Part shown: one piece after another, positions 7,260 to 13,234 of the stretch
Position numbering within the stretch: the stretch's first letter is position 1
How the letters are laid out: each line of letters opens with the position of its first letter
Assembly (NCBI GenBank): GCA_050012535.1
Contig: JBEKGZ010000025.1
Location: 1-16,864 of the forward strand
From: CAVPLU01 sp050012535
GTDB lineage: Archaea > Thermoproteota > Bathyarchaeia > 40CM-2-53-6
Direction: 5' to 3'
DNA: 16,864 nucleotides
Translations under genes and position numbers: made by a program
The notes under the pieces: model-generated
Told to the model about the DNA's origin: nothing
What the model saw: the letters and a program-made list of their open reading frames with translations, nothing else
Database searches by the model: none

Positions 7260-7823
7260 ATGACCCTCCAGATCGATGATGCCGGAGTCGGTGACCTACT
7301 TCACGGTGTCGTGATAGGCGCATATCGCCTAGAAACTAGCGAATTCGCGTACGAGATAGTAGATGTTGAGTTCTTCCAGCAACCGAAGTTCGGTAGGAAG
7401 GCCTACCTTGAAGAGGCTTCTGGAATCGTGATGAAGATCATCGACAAGATGAAATTGGCTGAGAATGAGCCTGTACTGATCTGTAGCAGTTACATCTTCG
7501 AGAGAGCAGTGCGCGAGCTCGAAGAGAAATACGGGAAGGAAAGAGTGACAGTCACCAAGATCACGGGAGAAGCACAACGTTTCGTGGAGACTGCTTACCT
7601 CGACGAAATCCGAAACCTGGGATACGAACCGCTCCCGGAACGCGAGGAGAAGAGAGCCAGAAACTTCTTTGATATGCTGCGTTGGGTAAAGAAAGACCCG
7701 CGCCGATTCAAACACGCTAAAACAGGGTGGCCACGCCTCAAGAGATACGTGAAACCGAGCGGCGCTCCAAGAACATCTCCTGGGGAGCCTGGCAGACGGA
7801 CTGTCTCGCAATGGCGACAGTGA
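7260..7823 (+). CDS. Uncharacterised protein with RNase HII-like N-terminal signature
   Basis: 187 residues, hydrophilic, no signal or membrane segment. I do not recognise a named family. The N-terminus reads LQIDDAGVGDLLHGVVIGAY (3-22), which lines up by eye with the IDEAGRG...G.LVIGA opening of ribonuclease HII, including the first acidic pair (Asp6, Asp7). Further on are strand-like VLICSSYIFERAV (72-84), KITGEAQRFVETAYLDEIRN (99-118), reminiscent of the helix of RNase HII that carries a later acidic residue, and AKTGWPRL near 152-159. The last 25 residues are Pro/Arg/Ser-rich and look unstructured. An RNase H-like fold is an inference from this similarity. ATG at 7260 is the start; a Shine-Dalgarno is weak. 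It is followed on the same strand by the MoCF-domain gene after 92 bases. Confidence 0.7.
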   Translation: MTLQIDDAGVGDLLHGVVIGAYRLETSEFAYEIVDVEFFQQPKFGRKAYLEEASGIVMKIIDKMKLAENEPVLICSSYIFERAVRELEEKYGKERVTVTKITGEAQRFVETAYLDEIRNLGYEPLPEREEKRARNFFDMLRWVKKDPRRFKHAKTGWPRLKRYVKPSGAPRTSPGEPGRRTVSQWRQ

Positions 7824-7915
7824 TAGTCCAAGTCTTGACCGAGGAAGTATGAGCACACGAGTGATCATGCTTATCACTGAGCGAACGAAAGCAATTTGCC
7901 CTCTGGGGCTTGCGC

Positions 7916-8731
7916 GTGAAGCAACCGATATTTGAGATAGTTGCGATCGGAAACGAGCTACTGATAGGAAAGACACTGGATACGAACTCGCACTGGTTGG
8001 CGATACAAATCAGTAGCCTCGGCGCGGTCCTTCGACGAGTCACAACTGTGCGTGACCGGCGCGAAGAGATCGGGGGTGCAATAGGGAACGCCCTGTCAAG
8101 ACACCCTGACTTCCTACTCACGCTTGGAGGCCTAGGGCCCACGCATGACGATATCACGCTGTCTAGTATGAGCAAATTCCTCAAACGACGCTTAGTCTTG
8201 AATCACGAGGCATTTGAATTCCTGAGAAGAAGGTACCTAGAGAGATTCGGGCCCGGTGTCGAGCTTACCCCGCCACGCCTCAAGATGGCGAGGTTTCCAG
8301 CGGGGGCTACGCCTTTGCCCAATCCAGTGGGCACGGCGCCTTCTCCTTGTCTCGTTGTACGCGGTACCACTATGATCGCTCTTCCTGGAGTTCCGAAGGA
8401 GATGCGGGCCATCTTCAAAGGCTCAGTCGTGCCAATGATTGAGAGGCTCGGAGGGCAACATCGCTTCTACGAGCATTCTCTGCTGCTTCGAGGAATACCG
8501 GAATCATCGTTGTCGCCGAAGATTGATGAAGTGATGAAAAAGCACCCGCAGGTCTTCATCAAATCGCATCCAAGAGGCATTGAGAAAGACGGATCGGCCA
8601 GAATTGAGTTGCACTTCAGAATTGGTGGGGCGTCTCCTGAGAAATCGAAAGGTGAGCTAAGGCATACTGTCGCGCTGATGAAATCGAAGCTTCGAGGAAA
8701 GGCCCTTGTCAGGGACGCTCGGAGATCATGA
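7916..8731 (+). CDS. CinA/MoCF-domain protein (COG1058-like)
   Basis: About 271 residues, made of a MoCF-biosynthesis (MoaB/MogA-like) domain with a C-terminal extension, like the N-terminal part of bacterial CinA but without the nicotinamide-nucleotide amidase domain. COG1058 proteins of this type have been linked to pyrophosphatase activity on ADP-ribose or nicotinamide nucleotides; molybdopterin binding is the older label. Motifs, counted from the TTG six bases upstream: IVAIGNELLIGKTLDTNSHWLA at 10-31, TLGGLGPTHDDIT at 71-83, NPVGTAPS at 138-145 and ALPGVPKEM at 157-165. GTG at 7916 is chosen because GGGG lies seven bases before it; TTG at 7910 is the alternative and adds two residues. 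The C-terminal part (about 185-273) is typical of archaeal members. Substrate is not readable. Confidence 0.88.
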   Translation: MKQPIFEIVAIGNELLIGKTLDTNSHWLAIQISSLGAVLRRVTTVRDRREEIGGAIGNALSRHPDFLLTLGGLGPTHDDITLSSMSKFLKRRLVLNHEAFEFLRRRYLERFGPGVELTPPRLKMARFPAGATPLPNPVGTAPSPCLVVRGTTMIALPGVPKEMRAIFKGSVVPMIERLGGQHRFYEHSLLLRGIPESSLSPKIDEVMKKHPQVFIKSHPRGIEKDGSARIELHFRIGGASPEKSKGELRHTVALMKSKLRGKALVRDARRS

Positions 8732-8781
8732 GGATGGAAAGGTATGGCGGATGCTAGCTTGACGTGTTGAAGACGCTTAGA

Positions 8782-8994
8782 CTACTTCTTTGAGAGCCAC
8801 CAGTTCAGGTACTCTTTCTGTCTGCGCCTCTTCTGTTCGTCGCTCGACTCCCTATCGTTCAGCTGTCCTCTACCCTCGAGCAGCTGCTGAGACGTGACCG
8901 TGAGGCCGCAGCTCTTGCAAGAGTACTGTTTTAGAGCTGGATCGTAGCTAAGCGTGCCACCGCATTCGAGACAGTACTGAGCCAAACTTTGCAC
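8782..8994 (-). CDS. Small zinc-ribbon protein
   Basis: 70 residues. Two Cys pairs, CLEC (Cys8, Cys11) and CKSC (Cys26, Cys29), 14 residues apart, make a typical zinc ribbon with the pattern YCLECGGTLSYDPALKQY followed by SCKSCGL. The C-terminal half is highly charged (Arg/Lys/Glu/Gln) and ends in NWWLSKK, a possible helix for RNA, DNA or protein contact. Similar archaeal mini zinc ribbons occur next to transcription and translation genes, but no function is established for this one. GTG at 8994 is the only good start and has a TATA-like TTTAACT at 9031-9025, giving a leader of a few bases. It lies 78 bases downstream of ABCE1 on the same strand, so it may also be reached by readthrough from that gene. 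Confidence 0.8.
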   Translation of the reverse strand: MQSLAQYCLECGGTLSYDPALKQYSCKSCGLTVTSQQLLEGRGQLNDRESSDEQKRRRQKEYLNWWLSKK

Positions 8995-9019
8995 TTTCCA
9001 TGAGTTCTGTAACTGCAGA

Positions 9020-9060
9020 AAGCTAGTTAAACATCACGTAGGACCGAACAATGCTAGCTT
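9020..9060. repeat. Inverted repeat AAGCTAG...CTAGCTT between ABCE1 and the zinc-ribbon gene
   Basis: AAGCTAG (9020-9026) and CTAGCTT (9054-9060) form perfect 7-base arms with 27 bases between. The arms belong to longer repeats: AGAAAGCTAG occurs at 9017-9026 and 10943-10952, at both ends of the ABCE1 gene, and ATGCTAGCTT occurs at 8751-8760 and 9051-9060, on both sides of the zinc-ribbon gene. Ten-base repeats are expected by chance in a window this size, so only their intergenic clustering is notable. Confidence 0.4.
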
Positions 9061-9072
9061 CTTGACCGATTG

Positions 9073-10869
9073 TCAGTCACTTGCGCGAGTGTAGTAGTAT
9101 TCGCCGATTCCTTTCTGCTCTCTGTCGAGTTTGCTTCCGAGCTTGTTGACGCGGGGTCTTCCACTGGTGGGGTCGCGTCTGAAAGTCATGTTCATTCGAT
9201 TGAGAAAGTCATTCATTCCTTCTCTGAGCATTATTGGCTTGCCTGCGTGACCTTCTAGGCCAGGCTTTCCATCGAAGATCATCAATCTATCAGCAATGAA
9301 ATCCTGAGAAACAATGTCGTGCTCAACGACGAAGGCGAAGGCATGTCTCTCCTCGACTGTACGTCGGATAGCCTTGGCCACTGCCAACCGTTCTTCCACA
9401 TCCAAGTAGGCGCTTGGCTCATCAAGGAGGTACACTTGCGAATCCTTTGCCAGACATGTAACGATGGCGACTCTCTGCAATTCTCCGCCGCTTAGCTGTT
9501 GGATGTCTCTGTCAACCAACTTCGCTAGTCCCAATGGCTTGAGATACTGGTTTGCGAATGTTTCCGTTTCGTATCCCGAGCCTGCGACCGATCGGAAGAG
9601 GGCCTCGACGGTTCCCTCGTATTCCGTTGAGATGTATTGTGGCTTGTAGCTAATGGTCAGACCCTTCCAAGCCAGTTCAGTTCCGTCGTCTGACTCTTCG
9701 ATCCCCGCAAGGAGCTTGATGAAAGTGGTTTTCCCTATACCGTTTGGACCAAGGATACCTACGACCTCGCCTGTTCCAGCGGCCCCAGGACTCACGGTCA
9801 GACCAAATTGTCTGAACTTCCTGCTCATTTTTGGCCACTCAAGCTGCCAGCTTTCGGCCGGGGCGAAATCGCGTGGCGGCTTCACATGGAACCTGATCGG
9901 GTCATCACGGAACCTCATGTTCTCGTCTGGAACAAAGCCATCAAGGTAGATGTTGATACCTACCCTCACACCATGTACGTGAGAGACGATACCATACACG
10001 CCCGGTTCTCCATACAGCACACAGACCTGGTCTGAAAGATAGTCAAGCATCGCGAGGTCGTGTTCAGCGAGGAGTACGGTCTTGCCTTCCTCGACAAGCC
10101 CTCGTATTGCACGAGCCGCCCGAAGCCTCTGGCTGACATCAAGGTGACTGGAAGGCTCATCGAAAATGTACACGTCCGCATCTCGCGCTGCAGCGGCCGC
10201 GATTGCGAGCCTTTGGAGCTCCCCTCCGCTGAGGACGCTCATCTGTCTAGATTTGATCTTGTCTAGCTGCAGTAGGTCGATGAGCGCACTGGCTTTTCCT
10301 CTTTCATCAATCCTATCGAAAACATCCGAGACTCTCCCTTTCAGATAATCAGGGATCCTGTCGATATATTGTGGCTTGTGAACGATCTTGAGTCGCTTCT
10401 CACTGAGCTTGCCAAAGTAGTCTTGAAGTATCGACCCTCGGTAGTTTCGAATTATGTTGTGCCAGTCAGGTTGTCCCTCTAGGTTTCCCAGATTCGGTGT
10501 GATCTCGCCAGAGAGGATCTTGAGGGCTGTTGTCTTACCGGTTCCGTTCCTGCCGACAAGTCCAGTCACGGTGCCCTCTTGAGGGACCGGAAGTCTGTAC
10601 AATTTGAACGCGTTCACGCCGTAGCGATGGCTGCAATCTCGGTCAAGCTCTGCGGGAAGGTTGACGATACTAATTGCGCCGAATGGACATTTCTTTATGC
10701 AAATGCCGCAGCCAGTGCACACATCCTCAACAATGATCGGCTTCTTCTCCCCCTCTAGGAATTTGATGGCATACCTGCGGTTCAGAACTTCGGGGCAGAA
10801 CCTATAGCATGGGATACCACAATCGGCAGGCTTGCACCGTTCCTTCTCAAGCACAGCGACTCTTGTCAT
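9073..10869 (-). CDS. rli1: ABCE1/Rli1 ribosome-recycling ATPase
   Basis: 598 residues, full length. ABCE1 splits archaeal and eukaryotic ribosomes after termination, with aRF1/Pelota, and takes part in re-initiation. Residues 1-75 are the two-[4Fe-4S] ferredoxin-like domain with Cys at 12, 17, 21, 25, 51, 54, 57 and 61; the Y-loop HRYG is at 81-84. First nucleotide-binding domain: Walker A GRNGTGKT at 106-113, signature LSGGE at 213-217, Walker B IFDEP at 235-239, H-loop His270. Second: GPNGIGKT at 374-381, LSGGE at 459-463, LLDEP at 481-485, His517. All catalytic residues look intact. ATG at 10869 is chosen over TTG at 10875 because AAGGTGAT, a strong Shine-Dalgarno, ends five bases before it and would overlap the TTG. 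It is preceded by a tiny acidic ORF and followed by a zinc-ribbon gene. Confidence 0.98.
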   Translation of the reverse strand: MTRVAVLEKERCKPADCGIPCYRFCPEVLNRRYAIKFLEGEKKPIIVEDVCTGCGICIKKCPFGAISIVNLPAELDRDCSHRYGVNAFKLYRLPVPQEGTVTGLVGRNGTGKTTALKILSGEITPNLGNLEGQPDWHNIIRNYRGSILQDYFGKLSEKRLKIVHKPQYIDRIPDYLKGRVSDVFDRIDERGKASALIDLLQLDKIKSRQMSVLSGGELQRLAIAAAAARDADVYIFDEPSSHLDVSQRLRAARAIRGLVEEGKTVLLAEHDLAMLDYLSDQVCVLYGEPGVYGIVSHVHGVRVGINIYLDGFVPDENMRFRDDPIRFHVKPPRDFAPAESWQLEWPKMSRKFRQFGLTVSPGAAGTGEVVGILGPNGIGKTTFIKLLAGIEESDDGTELAWKGLTISYKPQYISTEYEGTVEALFRSVAGSGYETETFANQYLKPLGLAKLVDRDIQQLSGGELQRVAIVTCLAKDSQVYLLDEPSAYLDVEERLAVAKAIRRTVEERHAFAFVVEHDIVSQDFIADRLMIFDGKPGLEGHAGKPIMLREGMNDFLNRMNMTFRRDPTSGRPRVNKLGSKLDREQKGIGEYYYTRASD

Positions 10870-10874
10870 TGGCA

Positions 10875-10882
10875 ATCACCTT
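10875..10882 (-). promoter_or_regulatory. Strong Shine-Dalgarno that fixes the ABCE1 start
   Basis: AAGGTGAT on the minus strand, complementary to the archaeal 16S tail, with five bases to the ATG at 10869. It is the best ribosome binding site in the window and shows that the in-frame TTG at 10875 is not the start. Confidence 0.75.
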
Positions 10883-10948
10883 CGGCGGAAAAACGCGCGA
10901 TTAAGGTAGGCTTCAGAAAAACGTGTGGCCAATCCAACAGCAAGAAAG

Positions 10949-11047
10949 CTAGAAACACTGTTGTCCGGAGCCTTGCTCCCCGCTCCACTCGTCCTCTTCC
11001 CAGTCCTCGTCCTCTTCTTCGTCCCAGTCTTCTTCTTCCTCACCCAA
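10949..11047 (-). CDS. 32-residue extremely acidic Trp/Glu/Asp peptide
   Basis: A short ORF from TTG at 11047 to TAG at 10951-10949. Residues 3-20 are all Glu, Asp or Trp (EEEEDWDEEE then DEDWEEDE), followed by another Trp and a Ser/Gly/Gln-rich end; net charge is about -16. Support for expression is good for so short an ORF: GGAGG at 11061-11057 lies nine bases before the TTG, and a clear TATA box (11102-11092) lies about 50 bases before it. The frame stays open upstream of the TTG but has no canonical start there. It ends 79 bases before the ABCE1 ATG on the same strand, so it heads the ABCE1 transcript. I do not recognise the peptide. An acidic mimic of nucleic acid, or a leader peptide for the ABCE1 message, are guesses. 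T-runs (CGTTTTTC, twice) between the two genes could be weak terminators. Confidence 0.55.
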   Translation of the reverse strand: MGEEEEDWDEEEDEDWEEDEWSGEQGSGQQCF

Positions 11048-11091
11048 ACTATTGAGCCTCCAGAACAGCCGCCTATCTTGCGAAATGCGAG

Positions 11092-11104
11092 TTTCTTTTA
11101 AGCC
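11092..11104 (-). promoter_or_regulatory. TATA box upstream of the acidic peptide and ABCE1
   Basis: The minus strand reads GGCTTAAAAGAAA, a canonical archaeal TATA/BRE-like element. A start about 26 bases downstream (near 11072) leaves a leader of about 25 bases containing GGAGG and then the TTG of the acidic peptide. It is the most likely promoter for the peptide-ABCE1 transcript. Confidence 0.65.
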
Positions 11105-11150
11105 TTTTCCAAGACAGCGGTGGTACCTTCTCGTCAGATCAGGTTTGCTG

Positions 11151-11294
11151 TTACTTTTCGTCTGATGTCCTTGGCGGTGCTGTTGCCATCATCTTGCCTC
11201 TCTCTTTCGCTCTCTTGATGTGTTTCAGTTGATGCTTGTTTCGGTCGTGGAAGTGTACTGACCTGTGGCATATTGGGCAAACTATTTGGGGCAT
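11151..11294 (-). CDS. 47-residue C2H2 zinc-finger protein
   Basis: A small ORF from ATG at 11294 to TAA at 11153-11151. It encodes a single classic C2H2 finger right at the N-terminus: IVCPICHRSVHFHDRNKHQL then KH, with Cys6, Cys9, His21 and His25, i.e. C-x2-C-x11-H-x3-H. A basic tail follows (KRAKERGK) and then a short Ala/Pro/Thr-rich end. Such single-finger proteins occur in archaea and archaeal viruses and usually bind nucleic acid; the target is unknown. An in-frame TGA lies two codons before the ATG, so this is the only possible start. AGGTGG (11310-11305) is ten bases and GAGG four bases upstream, and a TATA-like GTAAATAC lies about 36 bases upstream. It sits between the truncated isoaspartyl peptidase and the acidic peptide on the same strand. 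A longer 82-codon frame overlaps it but shows no motif. Confidence 0.72.
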   Translation of the reverse strand: MPQIVCPICHRSVHFHDRNKHQLKHIKRAKERGKMMATAPPRTSDEK

Positions 11295-11323
11295 TCTTCC
11301 TCAGCCACCTACCAGTGTATTGA

Positions 11324-11334
11324 CCCGTATTTAC
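11324..11334 (-). promoter_or_regulatory. Possible TATA box of the C2H2 zinc-finger gene
   Basis: The minus strand reads GTAAATACGGG, about 36 bases before the ATG at 11294, which would give a leader of roughly ten bases. The element is AT-rich but less canonical than the one before the acidic peptide. Confidence 0.35.
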
Positions 11335-11381
11335 GAACTTGCATTCTTCTGTCGAACGGCTTGCCGGATTAGGTCTAGCCA

Positions 11382-11861
11382 TTAGTTCGTGCCTAGGTTT
11401 TCTGTCGTCGGCTCGCGTTTTGGATGAGGGTGAGCCATTTGTTCTCGCCTTTCACTTGGATTCCTGCTCTCAAGCCGGACCAGTCTCGCTAGCCGTTCTG
11501 CTCCGGTGGAGGCGACGAGAACATGGTTAGTCTTGTCCATGACGAGCCTCGCCAGGCGGATCGGATTCTTCACCCGCGTCACCAAGGCCACTGCTCCTGC
11601 CTGAAGCGTTCGGCCGTCCATGATAGACGCATCCATTTCGACTTGACCCAGTAGATTGAGAGCAGATCCGTATCCGGCGTTGAAAGTTGGATCATCCTCC
11701 ATGGTAACCACAGAGGATTCGACTGCATCAAGAGCTGTTCCTCCATTTCGCAGAACGTCCACACCATTCGATGCTGCTCTCCGTACTCCTTGAAGGCCCT
11801 TCCTTCGTCTGGCGGCTTTCCAGATTCCAGCTCCCCCATGGACCACGAGACTATAGTTCAA
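11382..11861 (-). pseudogene. Isoaspartyl peptidase/plant-type L-asparaginase, alpha part only (truncated)
   Basis: 159 residues against about 280-320 for the family. These Ntn-hydrolases are made as precursors that cleave themselves before a Thr in a GTVGAVA motif, giving alpha and beta chains; the Thr is the nucleophile. Present here are VVHGGAG at 6-12, the NGGTALDAVESSVVTMEDDPTFNAGYGS stretch at about 39-66, EMDASIMDG at 75-83, NPIRLARLVMDKTNHVLV at 99-116 and GAERLA at 119-124. The linker then ends LGTN and stop, just where G-T-V-G should begin, and no frame downstream encodes the beta chain (GTSTGG and so on). It cannot be an active enzyme alone. I read it as a decayed or deleted gene; the alternative is a stand-alone alpha domain with a partner elsewhere. 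TTG at 11861 is the start. A TATA-like GCTTAATA near 11909-11916 may drive it. Confidence 0.7.
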
Positions 11862-11908
11862 ATCCTTGAGCCTCAGGTGATCGCAACGCCGTGTTTCGTT
11901 CGCGCTTC

Positions 11909-11916
11909 CTATTAAG
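11909..11916. promoter_or_regulatory. TATA box upstream of Sua5, possibly divergent
   Basis: CTATTAAG on plus (GCTTAATAG across the same site on minus). On plus it predicts a start near 11940, before the conserved N-terminus of Sua5; on minus it lies about 48 bases before the TTG of the truncated isoaspartyl peptidase. Confidence 0.45.
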
Positions 11917-12008
11917 CCGAGTCACGCAGTCTAGACTCAAGGAAGACGTGCACTGCCCTGCAGATCTTCTCGACGGATCCTCAAGATATCGAGAATGCAG
12001 CCACCATT

Positions 12009-12593
12009 GTGATCAAAGGCGGTATCGTCGCATATCCCACAGACACGGTCTACGGCCTGGGATGTGATCCCAGGAACTCACGAGCCGTGAGGCGGGTCAT
12101 GGCCGTCAAAGGAAAGCGGAAGAAACCTCTACCGATCCTAGTGGGCTCACTGGCAGTAGCAGATCGGATCGCCGTAATGGACCGCCGAGCAAAGGCACTG
12201 ACCTTGAGGTTTTGGCCTGGGCCACTTACGTTGGTGCTCAAGCCGAGGGTTCGGTTCCCTAATTCACTCACCCTTGGCCGGAGAACGATAGCGGTGAGAT
12301 GCCCCAATGACGAAGTGGCCTTGAGACTGATTGAGAGGTGCGGAGGTCTGCTCACAGGAACAAGTGCAAACCTAACAGGGCGCCCCCCATGCACAAGTGC
12401 GGAAATGGTCTTGCGCTATCTTGGGGATAGAATTGACGCCGTCGTGGATGGCGGACGATCGCCACGAAGGGTAGGGTCGACGATTGTTCGCATCGACCGT
12501 CACCGTGTCATGATAGTGAGAAAGGGGCCAATACGGAACGGACAGGTGAAACAAGCACTTTCAGGAACAATCGAACCTCGCGAGAGAGGGTAG
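12009..12593 (+). CDS. sua5: Sua5/YrdC threonylcarbamoyl-AMP synthase; true start probably upstream
   Basis: 194 residues from GTG at 12009. It makes threonylcarbamoyl-AMP from threonine, bicarbonate and ATP, which the KEOPS complex transfers to A37 of ANN-decoding tRNAs (t6A). Motifs from this GTG: AYPTDTVYGLG at 8-18, KGKRKKPLPILVG at 34-46, FWPGPLTLVL at 69-78, IAVRCPND at 94-101, TGTSANLTG at 116-124 and GSTIVRI at 156-162. Only the YrdC domain is present, so it is the short TsaC type without the Sua5 C-terminal domain. The frame upstream encodes the family's usual first strand and helix (QIFSTDPQDIENAATIVIKG), which the GTG would cut off. No ATG, GTG or TTG occurs before the in-frame TAA, but CTG at 11958 is well placed and GGAAG lies 12 bases before it. 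A THUMP gene follows on plus. Confidence 0.95.
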   Translation: MIKGGIVAYPTDTVYGLGCDPRNSRAVRRVMAVKGKRKKPLPILVGSLAVADRIAVMDRRAKALTLRFWPGPLTLVLKPRVRFPNSLTLGRRTIAVRCPNDEVALRLIERCGGLLTGTSANLTGRPPCTSAEMVLRYLGDRIDAVVDGGRSPRRVGSTIVRIDRHRVMIVRKGPIRNGQVKQALSGTIEPRERG

Positions 12594-12671
12594 CTGAGGG
12601 CCGTTCTCTGAGCCAAACTCTTTTCAGTCATTGATGGCAGTTACTGGACCAGTCCATAGCGGGAGAGTCGC

Positions 12672-13217
12672 TTGCTGAAAGATTTCAATCTGCTTGTATC
12701 CACATCACGAGGCAATGAAAGAAACGCTTGCAGCGAGATGTGGTATCTTATCGGGGAAGCAGGCGATCGAACCGTGGTGGTTGAACGAACACAAGTGATA
12801 GGACTTGTGGTGGCACGCACGAAGATCGAACCCGTGACCGCCATTGACAGGCTGCGCTCACTGTTGCTGGAGCGCCCGTGGGAATTCCGCTACACTCTAA
12901 AGGTTACTCCGATCACTGGCACCGTGGCATCAGACCCCAAGGAAATTGCAGACTTTGCAGCAAAACTGAGCGAGACTATGAAGAAGGACGAGAAATACCG
13001 CATCACCGTCGAGAAACGCAGGACCTCGATTTCGGGACGAGCATTGATTGACGCGGTGGCAGAGCGAATCGATCGAGAGGTCGATCTCGATGAACCAGAC
13101 AAGATCGTGCTAATACAAATCGTAGGTGAGATCACAGGAGTGTCAGTGATACCGCCGGACAAGATCCTTTCTGTTGAAAGAGAGAAACGGCTGGCCTCTC
13201 AAGAGCGGACGAGGTAA
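12672..13217 (+). CDS. THUMP-domain protein, TAN1-like
   Basis: 181 residues. The N-terminal part (LLVSTSRGNERNACSEMWYL at 7-26) and the THUMP domain (about 60-165, with VTPITGTV at 78-85, YRITVEKRRTSISG at 109-122 and IVLIQIVGEITGVSVI at 145-160) match the archaeal relatives of yeast Tan1 (COG1818). Tan1 is the tRNA-binding partner of the acetyltransferase Kre33/NAT10 in ac4C12 formation. THUMP domains bind the acceptor end of tRNA. No catalytic domain is present, so it should act as an adaptor. TTG at 12672 follows GGGAGAG by a few bases. An 11-base palindrome, ACTGGACCAGT, lies at 12643-12653 just upstream. It is on the same strand as Sua5, 78 bases downstream, and convergent with the Cgi121 gene. 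Confidence 0.88.
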   Translation: MLKDFNLLVSTSRGNERNACSEMWYLIGEAGDRTVVVERTQVIGLVVARTKIEPVTAIDRLRSLLLERPWEFRYTLKVTPITGTVASDPKEIADFAAKLSETMKKDEKYRITVEKRRTSISGRALIDAVAERIDREVDLDEPDKIVLIQIVGEITGVSVIPPDKILSVEREKRLASQERTR

Positions 13218-13234
13218 TCAAACACAATGTTCAC

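Noticed and set aside
7329..7976. 215-codon minus-strand frame opposite the gene at 7260
   Set aside because: It is the complement of a frame with much better coding character and contains no motif.
10976..11046. CT/GA-rich low-complexity stretch taken as a simple repeat
   Set aside because: It is better explained as the Glu/Asp/Trp codons of the small acidic ORF, which has its own ribosome binding site and TATA box.
11134..11382. 82-codon minus-strand frame whose ATG overlaps the stop of the truncated peptidase (TAATG)
   Set aside because: Composition looks random (Thr/Ser/Arg/Gln-rich) and it overlaps, in another frame, the C2H2 finger, whose Cys/His pattern is far stronger evidence.
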